A stretch of DNA of 64,000 nt from Cyanobacteria bacterium OH_CDB_20 (GTDB lineage: Bacteria; Cyanobacteriota; Vampirovibrionia; Gastranaerophilales; Gastranaerophilaceae), in assembly GCA_023415935.1 (NCBI GenBank), contig JAEZIX010000115.1:1-64000 (forward strand), written 5' to 3'. A program made the position numbers and the translations under genes. Positions 54,484 to 62,236 of the stretch are shown here, piece after piece; position 1 is the first letter of the stretch, and each line of letters opens with the position of its first letter. The notes under the pieces are model-generated. The model saw only the letters and a list, made by a program, of their open reading frames with translations. It searched no databases and was not told the DNA's origin.

Positions 54484-55562
54484 AAATTGAATTAAAAGAG
54501 ATTACTGTTCGTAAAGTTATCGAAAACTATAAAGATAGTGCCGAGGAAGGGGTTATCGGCTATGGAGGTAAATTAAACATTCGCCCTAAATATCAAAGGG
54601 AATTTGTTTATAAAGAAAAACAAAGAAATGCAGTTGTAGAAACCATCCAAAAAAACTTTCCACTAAATGTTATGTATTGGGTCAAAAATAATGATAATTC
54701 TTTTGAAGTTATGGACGGACAACAAAGAACCATAAGCTTTTGTCAGTATATACAGGGTGATTTTTCCTTAAACGAGATGTATTTTAATAATTTAACCAAT
54801 GACAAGAAAGAGCAAATTTTTAATTACAAACTCATGATTTATATTTGCGAAGGGACAGATAGTGAAAAACTGGACTGGTTTAAAATAATTAACATTGCTG
54901 GTGAAAAGCTAACTGACCAAGAGCTGAGAAACGCCATTTATACTGGTGAATGGCTAACGGATGCGAAAAGACATTTTAGCAAAAATGGTTGCCCTGCATA
55001 TGGGTTGGCAAGTGATTATATGACAGGCTCTGCTATCCGTCAAGATTATTTGGAGACTGCTATCAAATGGATTAGCAATGATAATATTGAAGAATATATG
55101 GCAAGAAACCAACACTCTCCTAATGCCACAGAAATATGGCTTTATTTTCAAAGTGTAATAAATTGGGTTAAAGCCAATTTTCCTAATTATAGAAAAGAAA
55201 TGAAGGGTGTTAATTGGGGATTGCTCTATAATAAATTTAAAGATAAAAAGCTTGATGCTAAAAAATTGGAAGAAGAAATAGTTAATTTAATGCAAGACGA
55301 AGATGTTACAAAAAAATCGGGAATTTATGAATATTTACTTAATGGTCAGGAAAAACATTTAAGCATTAGAGCCTTTACTGATAATATGAAAAGGGAAGCA
55401 TACGAAAGACAAAAAGGAATTTGTCCAAAATGCAAAGAACATTTTGAAATTACAGAAATGGAAGCTGACCATATAAACCCGTGGCACTCAGGCGGAAAGA
55501 CAAAAGCAGAGAATTGCCAAATGTTGTGCAAAGAATGTAATCGCAGAAAATCAGGGATATGA
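54480..55562 (+). CDS. DUF262-HNH endonuclease (GmrSD/SspE-like)
   Basis: This 360-aa protein has an N-terminal DUF262/ParB-like NTPase domain (IRPKYQREFVYKEKQRNAVV, VMDGQQRTISF with D-G-Q-Q-R at 79-83). The C-terminal HNH nuclease (CPKC ... MEADHINPWHSGG ... CKECNRRKS) covers about residues 315-360 and has both zinc-binding CxxC pairs. Relatives such as GmrS/GmrD and SspE couple nucleotide hydrolysis to cutting of DNA according to its modification state. Here the partner is an adenine methyltransferase overlapping by 4 bases, so the two act as a restriction-modification-like pair. Confidence 0.9.
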   Translation: MKIELKEITVRKVIENYKDSAEEGVIGYGGKLNIRPKYQREFVYKEKQRNAVVETIQKNFPLNVMYWVKNNDNSFEVMDGQQRTISFCQYIQGDFSLNEMYFNNLTNDKKEQIFNYKLMIYICEGTDSEKLDWFKIINIAGEKLTDQELRNAIYTGEWLTDAKRHFSKNGCPAYGLASDYMTGSAIRQDYLETAIKWISNDNIEEYMARNQHSPNATEIWLYFQSVINWVKANFPNYRKEMKGVNWGLLYNKFKDKKLDAKKLEEEIVNLMQDEDVTKKSGIYEYLLNGQEKHLSIRAFTDNMKREAYERQKGICPKCKEHFEITEMEADHINPWHSGGKTKAENCQMLCKECNRRKSGI

Positions 55563-55661
55563 TTTTTATCATAAGATATAAAATCCCAACAATCAAGTTC
55601 ATTCCCAAGACTTCTTTGTTGGTGGCTTACGTTTAATTTATAAAATCAATAACATATAAAA

Positions 55662-56804
55662 TTACGTTCCTTCACGTAGAATATCAAGGTATTCCTTGTA
55701 TGCAAAAGTTCTATTACGGCTTTGCATTGATGTTTGCTCAAGGACGCCGATTGCACACAGGTTTTTTACCGCACTTGATATAGTATTAAATGCAATGCCT
55801 AAATCTTTAGCTGTTTTTTGAATATCTATAATAGGATTTGTTTCCAAGTATGTGAATAATCGTATTGCGGTTTTGGCACTGCGCCCCAGTTTTTCAATCA
55901 CAGCAATGTTTTTATCATGCAAAGCATTCAACTTATCAATCGTCTCTGTTGCATCCTTCGCGGATTCATAAAAAGCTTGTAAGAAAAACTTAATCCATTG
56001 TTCATAATTGTCTTTGGTTCGCACTTCTGTCATACGGTCATAATATTCAATACGATTTTTTTTCAAGAAATATGAAATATACAAAGCAGGCGTAGTTAAA
56101 ACATTCTGTTCCATTAGAAATAATGTAATTAAAAGTCGTCCTATTCTGCCATTGCCATCTAGGAATGGGTGGATTGTTTCAAACTGATAGTGAATAAGGG
56201 CCGCACGAATAAGTACATCAAGTTCTTCATCAGAGTTTATATATTTTTCAAGTTCAGACATCGCCTTTATCATATCTTCCGGCGACGGTGGTATAAAACT
56301 TGCATTTTGCAATGTGCTGCCTACTGCGCCAATCCAATTTTGTGAATGGCGAAATTCACCAGGATTTTTGTCTTGCCCTCGAACACCTGACATCAAAACT
56401 TCATGAGCTTCTTTAATCAAACGATTACATAGAGGAAGTTCTTTCAATCTTTTAATAGCGAAATCCGTAGCCTTAATATAATTGATAACATCACCGACAG
56501 GTCTATTGGTATTCTCCTCAAGCAATGGGTCTAAGACATCTTCAAGAGTTGCTTGTGTACCCTCAATTTGAGAAGACATCAGGGCTTCTTTGCGAACATA
56601 CATTGATACAAAAAGACTTACGTTCGGTATATGCTTTGCAATGCCTTCCAATAAGGTGATTTGCTTATTTGCCTTTACAAGAAGTTCAATGGTGGCACTA
56701 TCTAGTTCAATCGCAGGATTAGGAGGAAGAGACGCCGGTACAAAAGATTTGTAAGCCATTTCACCAGATAGATTTGTTTTAAATGTCCCTGCTCTTTTAT
56801 CCAT
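55662..56804 (-). CDS. Fic-family AMPylase-like protein with winged HTH
   Basis: This 380-aa protein carries an N-terminal inhibitory helix with the S-x-x-x-E-G motif (SSQIEG, residues 77-82). The full Fic motif HPFLDGNGRIGR spans 212-223. A C-terminal winged helix (IDIQKTAKDLGIAFNTISSA) completes it. Fic enzymes transfer AMP to proteins; the N-terminal motif marks the self-inhibited class II. The HTH suggests autoregulation, and three copies of a 12-bp word lie immediately upstream. No separate antitoxin is present or needed. Confidence 0.93.
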   Translation of the reverse strand: MDKRAGTFKTNLSGEMAYKSFVPASLPPNPAIELDSATIELLVKANKQITLLEGIAKHIPNVSLFVSMYVRKEALMSSQIEGTQATLEDVLDPLLEENTNRPVGDVINYIKATDFAIKRLKELPLCNRLIKEAHEVLMSGVRGQDKNPGEFRHSQNWIGAVGSTLQNASFIPPSPEDMIKAMSELEKYINSDEELDVLIRAALIHYQFETIHPFLDGNGRIGRLLITLFLMEQNVLTTPALYISYFLKKNRIEYYDRMTEVRTKDNYEQWIKFFLQAFYESAKDATETIDKLNALHDKNIAVIEKLGRSAKTAIRLFTYLETNPIIDIQKTAKDLGIAFNTISSAVKNLCAIGVLEQTSMQSRNRTFAYKEYLDILREGT

Positions 56805-56845
56805 TGATGCTCCTAACTTGAAATAACAATTTTATTATAACACCT

Positions 56846-56908
56846 TTATTTCAATTTGCAAAACGAAATTGAAATAAGAGTGTTGGACCCGTCATCTTAT
56901 TTCAATTT
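56846..56908. promoter_or_regulatory. Three copies of TTATTTCAATTT upstream of fic
   Basis: Perfect copies are at 56846-56857 (plus), 56866-56877 (inverted, forming a palindrome with an 8-base spacer) and 56897-56908 (plus). They begin 42 bases upstream of the fic start and probably form the operator of its own winged HTH. Confidence 0.65.
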
Positions 56909-56969
56909 CATAATTAACTATATAGTGCGATTTTTACCATAGAACCCCAAATGGAAATTAATAAAGAGT

Positions 56970-57923
56970 TCAATCAAGACTTTTGTTAATTGCACGTTCA
57001 AAATTAAACTTCCAAAATTTATTGTGGATAATTCGTTCAAATTTTCGTTCATTGGGGCTCATTCGCATAAGTTGGCTTCGGGGAGTTTGCGTAATTTTCT
57101 CCCATCCCTCATATATTACATATAAAGCATTTCCTAGATAAGTATTTTCAAAAGCGACAACTCCATTTGAAAATTCGGCTCCAAAATAACTTCTAAACTG
57201 GCCGCGGCCTTGTATGAATTTTACTGGCTTTGCTTTTTCAATAGTATCATACCTATCTTTAAACTCGTCCTTTGAGGGCTTTTGTTTATTATCTGGGATT
57301 TGTGAATAAAGTCTATCAACATCGGCTTCTCCGGGAGGAAAAATTTCCCAATCAATATATTCTGTACGAACATACTCTCTTTCGTCGCAATTTGCCTCAA
57401 AAATATCACATAAGCCAAAATTCTCTTGAAGTAAATTACACCTAAAAAGCAATTCAAACATAAAATCAACTGAAGTCTTATTTAAAATCCCTTCTACAGC
57501 TATTTTTACATTAAAAACGCCTTCTTCTGGCTCATTAATTATATTAAGAGATAAGTTTAAGAATTTAGGCTCCCAATACTCCCTTTGATAAACCATTTTG
57601 GGATATGTTCCATAATGCCAAGTTCCACCCCAATCCTTAAGTTCATAAGGTATATCTTTGGATATTTTTTCTAAATCTTTACGTACAATAGTCTTACCTC
57701 TTATATTATATTTTGAGTATAAACCTGCAGATTCTTCGGGCAATATTAAATTTTCTGAAACAATCAATCTTCCATTGCTAATAGTAAATCCCAATTTTTT
57801 GTACGACCCAATATTGTCAGAATGCACCTTAACTATAGTACAGACCTCAACTAAGTCGCTTTGTAGTGTTTCCAGTTTACTCAAAATAAAGTCTGGGACT
57901 TCTCTGAAATTCTTTTTACCCAT
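56970..57923 (-). CDS. Uncharacterised 317-aa protein
   Basis: It starts MGKKNFREVPDFILSKLETL and is mixed alpha/beta with no membrane segment. Notable conserved-looking stretches are DWGGTWHYGTYPKMVYQREY, IEGILNKTS-type strands, WEIFPPGEADVDRLYSQIPD and KFIQGRGQFRSYFGAEFSNG. I do not recognise the family and see no known catalytic motif. It lies 8 bases after a YjzC-like gene, divergent from an HTH/ImmA pair that carries two operator palindromes, which suggests controlled expression of a stress or defence function. Confidence 0.78.
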   Translation of the reverse strand: MGKKNFREVPDFILSKLETLQSDLVEVCTIVKVHSDNIGSYKKLGFTISNGRLIVSENLILPEESAGLYSKYNIRGKTIVRKDLEKISKDIPYELKDWGGTWHYGTYPKMVYQREYWEPKFLNLSLNIINEPEEGVFNVKIAVEGILNKTSVDFMFELLFRCNLLQENFGLCDIFEANCDEREYVRTEYIDWEIFPPGEADVDRLYSQIPDNKQKPSKDEFKDRYDTIEKAKPVKFIQGRGQFRSYFGAEFSNGVVAFENTYLGNALYVIYEGWEKITQTPRSQLMRMSPNERKFERIIHNKFWKFNFERAINKSLD

Positions 57924-57931
57924 GATTCCTC

Positions 57932-58111
57932 CTACTTTGTTTTTGTCTTATAAACAAGAATGTAACTCTGTCCAGATTGTTTAGTTGGCGGTAACGGTTC
58001 ATTCTTTGTAACAGTTCTTTCCGTTCCAGTTCTGCCGCCTCTTGGTCCAGTCATTTCATATTGGCCGGAAGCAGGTGCTTTTTCACCTGGTTTAAAAAAT
58101 GTCTTTTTCAT
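57932..58111 (-). CDS. YjzC-like small protein
   Basis: This 59-aa protein begins MKKTFFKPGEKAPASGQYEM and continues GPRGGRTGTERTVTKNEPLP with a Tyr-Ile-Leu tail. GEKAP.SG.Y...GPRGG.TG.E.TV..GEPLPPT is the pattern of the uncharacterised YjzC family. The ATG at 58111 has GGGAGG five bases ahead; the upstream in-frame ATG is rejected. It is first in a two-gene unit with the 317-aa protein. Confidence 0.82.
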   Translation of the reverse strand: MKKTFFKPGEKAPASGQYEMTGPRGGRTGTERTVTKNEPLPPTKQSGQSYILVYKTKTK

Positions 58112-58167
58112 TTTAACCTCCCTAAGGTTGTTTGTTGCAAAATGTATTCGCATATGTTATACTTTGA

Positions 58168-58212
58168 CTACAATTTTGTAGCTAAGTTTTACTATAGACT
58201 ACTTTTTTGTAG
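58168..58212. promoter_or_regulatory. Twin CTAC-N6-GTAG operators in a divergent promoter
   Basis: CTACAATTTTGTAG at 58168-58181 and CTACTTTTTTGTAG at 58199-58212 are 31 bp apart centre to centre, about three helical turns. They lie between the YjzC-like gene and the HTH gene. They probably bind the HTH protein encoded at 58236. Confidence 0.7.
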
Positions 58213-58235
58213 CCGTCAAGACTAAGGATTTTATT

Positions 58236-58535
58236 ATGAAGAATTATGAAGAAATATTGGGTAAAAAAATTCAAGAAATACGAGAAAAGAAGGGGATATC
58301 TCAGCAACAGCTAGCTGAAAAAGCTAATCTGTCTAAAGCCTTAATCACTCACATTGAAACAGGAAAAAGATATCCTTCTGATAAAGCTATAGATAAAATA
58401 AAAAAAGCTTTGGAGATTACGGAAGAAGATATATTTACAGAAGAAGTTAAAGCTGCCGCTTTAAAAATAATGCAAGACAAAGCAAAACCATCAGAAGTTA
58501 TTAGAGCATACAGGCAGATTATTAAAAATGACTAA
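58236..58535 (+). CDS. XRE-family repressor (ImmR-like)
   Basis: This 99-aa protein has an N-terminal HTH (LGKKIQEIREKKGISQQQLA, EKANLSKALITHIETGKRYP) and a C-terminal helical segment. AAGGA precedes the ATG. It overlaps the metallopeptidase gene by 8 bases. The pair matches ImmR/ImmA of mobile elements, where damage-triggered cleavage of the repressor induces excision or cargo genes. Confidence 0.9.
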   Translation: MKNYEEILGKKIQEIREKKGISQQQLAEKANLSKALITHIETGKRYPSDKAIDKIKKALEITEEDIFTEEVKAAALKIMQDKAKPSEVIRAYRQIIKND

Positions 58536-59418
58536 CAATCCATACTTTCTTCCGGAACGAGACCCTAGCAACTGTGCAATAACTTTATTATCAAATACAG
58601 TAGGATATGACAATTTGCCTATAAATGTATTTGATATCCCTGAACAAGAAGATTATGAAGTGCTATTTTGCAATGATGTGTTTGATAACGATAATCAATA
58701 TGGGCTTTCAATAATAAAATCAGAAGATGATAAAGTAATCTTTTTAAATTCTGATTTTTATGGCAATTCGTTTGATGATGTAATACCAAATGATACAAAA
58801 AGAAGGCATTGTCGATTTACGCTTGCTCACGAATTGGGGCACTGCACTATACCTGAGCATAAGGATTTGAGCCTTAGAAATACTCTACTAAATGAAAATA
58901 ATACACACTATAAGAAATATAATTTTCAAAGGGAATACGAAGCAAATGTTTTTGCAGCAGAACTTTTAATCCCTTCTGTAGCAATTAAAAACATATACTC
59001 TTATGGTAAAAATTTCAAAGAGATTGTGGCCAATTTATCAAATAAATTTGATGCATCTGTTATGGCATCTGCACTGAGGACAGCTAATTTAATGAACGAC
59101 TCAATATGCATTTGCTTACAGATAAACAAACAATCTAAAAAAATAATAAATTTTAGATATTCTAATGCTTTTAAAGATTATAAAAGAGGTCTTTTTATTG
59201 AAAAGAATACTGAACCTTATTCAGGTTCAGTGGCAAATTCATTGATAAAAGGTACAACTATTTGCACTTATCAATACTATAATAACCCATCTGATTGGTT
59301 CCCCAACTTTTATGGCAGTCAAGAAGCAAAACTTCATGAATGGTCATTCGATATGGGAGAGAATATTATTACCTTTTTAGAATTAATTGATACAAGCGAT
59401 TATAATTTATATTTTTAA
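58528..59418 (+). CDS. ImmA/IrrE-type metallopeptidase
   Basis: This 296-aa protein has the zinc motif FTLAHELGHC (His101, Glu102, His105) followed by REYEANVFAAELLIPS, the family signature that supplies the third ligand. ImmA/IrrE peptidases cleave an associated XRE repressor. The C-terminal half, with many aromatic residues, is longer than in the smallest ImmA proteins and may be a sensor domain. It is translationally coupled to the repressor upstream. Confidence 0.92.
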   Translation: MTNNPYFLPERDPSNCAITLLSNTVGYDNLPINVFDIPEQEDYEVLFCNDVFDNDNQYGLSIIKSEDDKVIFLNSDFYGNSFDDVIPNDTKRRHCRFTLAHELGHCTIPEHKDLSLRNTLLNENNTHYKKYNFQREYEANVFAAELLIPSVAIKNIYSYGKNFKEIVANLSNKFDASVMASALRTANLMNDSICICLQINKQSKKIINFRYSNAFKDYKRGLFIEKNTEPYSGSVANSLIKGTTICTYQYYNNPSDWFPNFYGSQEAKLHEWSFDMGENIITFLELIDTSDYNLYF

Positions 59419-59755
59419 ATCTACCATTATGAAATTGGGGAATTATAGGCAAATAGTTTCAATCTTCAAAAACTACGGAATTTTTTTGTGGCTCCGATAG
59501 ATAAAGGCTCTTTTAAGAAAAAAGCCCCTCCCACCCCCGCGCGCGAAGGATTTTAAGTCAAAATTAAAACTTCCTCTTTGGCGATAAGACGCAGTGCACC
59601 ACAAATTTACTGCAAAATTCTTGCAAAAATCCTGATAAAATTCAATCAAGAATGATAAACAATGAGAATTAAAACGGCTTCAAATTATTGCAGATGATAA
59701 ATTCTGACAAATCATAATAAAGTCTTAAAAGCTCTAACCAAAAAGCTTTTAGCTT
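59419..59755. other. Right-end non-coding region of element 1
   Basis: No gene is apparent. It contains GGCTCTTTT...AAAAAAGCC (about 59497-59526), a possible weak terminator of the ImmA gene, and a C-rich stretch with GCGCGCG near 59527-59546. Integrase arm sites are expected close to the repeat. Confidence 0.4.
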
Positions 59756-59802
59756 CTTCTAAGCGGTAGGTCATGAGTTCGAATCTCTTCCAGGGTATTT
59801 TT
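59756..59802 (+). repeat. attR: second copy of 47-bp tRNA-Arg 3' segment
   Basis: Identical over 47 bases to 43208-43254. It lacks the acceptor 5' strand, D arm and the 5' half of the anticodon stem, so it is not a functional tRNA. It also forms the 3' end of the serine recombinase gene of element 2. Confidence 0.93.
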
Positions 59803-61243
59803 CTTGACAAGAGTCAAAATTAACGAAGTAAGCAAACGGCAAAGTATAGTCATAGCTTACTTTTTTGCTGTTTATAGTGCAGTTCGATAATAAAAATTTA
59901 AGCATTTTACGCTTTTCGTGGTTGTTCTGTTTCAAATACTTATTGTATGCACATTTCAGAAGTTCTAAAAATCCCACCCCTGCGTCATAGTATTTTTTAT
60001 CGGTATTATTAAAAGCCTGTAACAAGTTTTCTATTTCTTCAAGTTGATTTGTCCATTCCTGCTTTTTCTCAAGCCAAAAATCATTATCAACAATTCCATC
60101 AAGTTTATCAATATAAAGTTTATTCAATCTGTCTTTAAGTCTTTTATGCTGTGATTGCAAGCTTTCAATTCTTTCTTCGCTGTATTTAATCTTATCGGCT
60201 AAACTTTCTTTCAAGCCTGTTTTGATATAGTCAAGGTGTTTATCATCTAATGTAACCGCCTTGACAGCCTCATCAAACTGTTTTTCAAGTTCTTCTTCCT
60301 TGATATAAATTTTCTTTTGCGAACAAGTTTTGTCGTGTCCTGTGCAGTGATAATAAACATATTTTCCTTTTTTGATTTCTGCTGTAATTGTACAACCACA
60401 TTCAGCACACTTTAGCAAGCCTGCAAAGGCAAAGTCATGGTCATTTCTATATAAAGGCTTGTTATCTTTCTTAAACGCTCTTTGAACATCATCATAAAGC
60501 TTTTCTGAAATGATTGCTTCATGCCTGCCCTGATACATTTCATCTCGGAATTTTAATACTCCTGCATAATTAACATTTTTAAGAATTTGTTCAAGTTGCC
60601 CTTTAGAAACTTTAGGGGAACTTGGAGTATAAATATATTTTTCGTCAAAAAGAATTTGTCTTACTTTATCCAAAGACAAATCGCCTTGAGAATATAAATC
60701 AAACGCACGTCTTACAAACGGAGCTTTTTCTTCATCAATAATAGTTGTTTTCGGGTCTAACTTTTTATAACCATATGGAACTTGCCCGATAAAATAACCT
60801 TCTTGTGCTTTTTTAAGTCTTCCTTTTTGGGTTTCTTCTCTCAGGTTATCAATAAAGTTTTTAGCCATTAATACTTTAATGCCGTGAACAAACTTTTGAT
60901 GTGAAGTTGCGTTTCTGCCGATTATTTCATTTTCTTTAACTAAGTGAATTACAAAATCATCTTCGCCGATTTCAACATAATCTTTAAAGTTTCTGTACAG
61001 TCTATCCGTTTTTTCGACAAGAATTGTTTTGATGTCCTTACTGGCATGTAAAAGCTTAATCATTTCATTGAATTTTACACGTCCTGCCTGCTTTGCAGTT
61101 TGTGTTTCTTCATAGGTATTGACTATTTCAATATTATTTTTCTTTGCATAATTTTTAAGCAATTCAACTTGAGCAGGAATAGAAAACCCTTCTTTTTCCT
61201 GTTCTTCGGATGAAACTCTTGCGTAAATTACGGCTTTAGTCAT
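59771..61243 (-). CDS. Large serine recombinase
   Basis: This 490-aa protein has the resolvase catalytic domain (MTKAVIYARVSSEEQEKEGF, Ser11; EKTDRLYRNFKDYVEI). A recombinase domain follows (GYFIGQVPYGYKK), then a zinc ribbon (LLKCAECGCTI ... YYHCTGHDKTCSQ) and a coiled coil, the order of large serine integrases. The final residues KYPGRDSNS are encoded by the antisense strand of the tRNA repeat, meaning integration or adaptation to this site shaped its C-terminus. It starts 1 base after higA's stop. Confidence 0.95.
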   Translation of the reverse strand: MTKAVIYARVSSEEQEKEGFSIPAQVELLKNYAKKNNIEIVNTYEETQTAKQAGRVKFNEMIKLLHASKDIKTILVEKTDRLYRNFKDYVEIGEDDFVIHLVKENEIIGRNATSHQKFVHGIKVLMAKNFIDNLREETQKGRLKKAQEGYFIGQVPYGYKKLDPKTTIIDEEKAPFVRRAFDLYSQGDLSLDKVRQILFDEKYIYTPSSPKVSKGQLEQILKNVNYAGVLKFRDEMYQGRHEAIISEKLYDDVQRAFKKDNKPLYRNDHDFAFAGLLKCAECGCTITAEIKKGKYVYYHCTGHDKTCSQKKIYIKEEELEKQFDEAVKAVTLDDKHLDYIKTGLKESLADKIKYSEERIESLQSQHKRLKDRLNKLYIDKLDGIVDNDFWLEKKQEWTNQLEEIENLLQAFNNTDKKYYDAGVGFLELLKCAYNKYLKQNNHEKRKMLKFLLSNCTINSKKVSYDYTLPFAYFVNFDSCQEKYPGRDSNS

Positions 61244-61244
61244 T

Positions 61245-61742
61245 TTATGCCTGCTGTAGATTTAATAGTTCGTCTTTAGACTTTTTAGTTTTCGAAGTAA
61301 CTATCATTGATGAAGACGAAAGAGTTTTTGTAGCTTTGACTGTTTTTGCAGCGATTTTGATTGCAGCGCCAGTTTGTGGGTTACGACCAGTTCTAGATGC
61401 TCTTTTTCTTATATCTTTTGTTTTATTCGAATCGTTATTAATAGTAGGGGATTTAAATGGAATTATATTTGCTAAATCTATTTCTATTTTGCGACCTTGT
61501 TCAAGTAATTCAAGATTAGCTTGCAAGCGTAAAAAGTAACCCTTTGAAAGCCCAAAGTACTTTGTTAATCTTAAATCAGTATCAGCTGTAATATTCCTTT
61601 GCCCTCTGACAATGGCGTTGATTCTATTTGAAGGAACGTTAATTGCAACGGCAAGAGCATTTTGAGAAATACTTAAAGGCTCTAAAAACTCTTCAAATAA
61701 GACTTCGCCGATATGTGGAATAGGAATTAATTCTTCTTGCAT
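61245..61742 (-). CDS. higA: HigA-type antitoxin with HU-like C-terminal extension
   Basis: This 165-aa protein has an HTH at residues 1-80 (HIGEVLFEEFLEPLSISQNA, LAVAINVPSNRINAIVRGQR, LRLTKYFGLSKGYFLRLQ), typical of HigA/VapI antitoxins of about 100 aa. Residues about 112-138 (RKRASRTGRNPQTGAAIKIA then AKTVKAT) match the DNA-embracing arm of HU/IHF proteins, where RTGRNPQTGEEI is nearly invariant. The rest of HU is absent. This fusion is unusual. It lies downstream of higB. Confidence 0.87.
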   Translation of the reverse strand: MQEELIPIPHIGEVLFEEFLEPLSISQNALAVAINVPSNRINAIVRGQRNITADTDLRLTKYFGLSKGYFLRLQANLELLEQGRKIEIDLANIIPFKSPTINNDSNKTKDIRKRASRTGRNPQTGAAIKIAAKTVKATKTLSSSSMIVTSKTKKSKDELLNLQQA

Positions 61743-61829
61743 AATGATTTCTCCTTTTATTTATATTATACACTACGTACAACATATAATCAACCCTAGC
61801 ATGAAGTTTTTTAAAGAAGTATTTTAAGA

Positions 61830-62111
61830 TTAGTGATAGTCCACTACTTCAAGATTAAGAGCGTCATTGTCAATCCAGTTGAAACAAATTCTGAATTGTT
61901 GATTAATTCTGATAGAATATTGCCCTTTTCTAACGCCTTGAAGCTGTTCTAAAAAATTTGCAGGTGGAATTGTCAAATCATCAAGACTTTCCGCTATGTC
62001 AATGCTGTGCAACTTTATTAAAGCCCTGCGTTGAATATCATGCGGAATTTTTTTTGAAAATTTGCCGTTATAGATTTTTTCAGTTTCTTTGCACTTGAAA
62101 GACTTAATCAT
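61830..62111 (-). CDS. higB: HigB-type toxin
   Basis: This 93-aa protein starts MIKSFKCKETEKIYNGKFSK and contains DDLTIPPANFLEQLQGVRKG, QYSIRINQQFRICFNW and a terminal VVDYH, the hallmark of the HigB/RelE-like ribosome-dependent mRNA interferases. Toxin before antitoxin is the normal higBA order; the intergenic gap (87 bases) is longer than usual. A TAAAAT 6 bases before the ATG suggests a leaderless message. Confidence 0.93.
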   Translation of the reverse strand: MIKSFKCKETEKIYNGKFSKKIPHDIQRRALIKLHSIDIAESLDDLTIPPANFLEQLQGVRKGQYSIRINQQFRICFNWIDNDALNLEVVDYH

Positions 62112-62117
62112 TACTAA

Positions 62118-62123
62118 ATTTTA
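62118..62123 (-). promoter_or_regulatory. -10 element just before higB
   Basis: TAAAAT on the minus strand ends 6 bases before the higB ATG, with no ribosome site in between. Possible leaderless promoter. Confidence 0.35.
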
Positions 62124-62236
62124 CTACAAATATGGCTTTTTAAAAAACTTTAAGACCTAAAGCATCGCTACTGCAATAAGTGTTTATTCATAATAAGGGT
62201 TTTTGTGATAAAATTGTTTTACAAATTGGAGAGTGT

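Noticed and set aside
59756..59802. A second tRNA-Arg gene
   Set aside because: Only the part from the anticodon loop onward is present. The acceptor 5' strand, D arm and 5' anticodon stem are missing, so it is an attachment-site copy.
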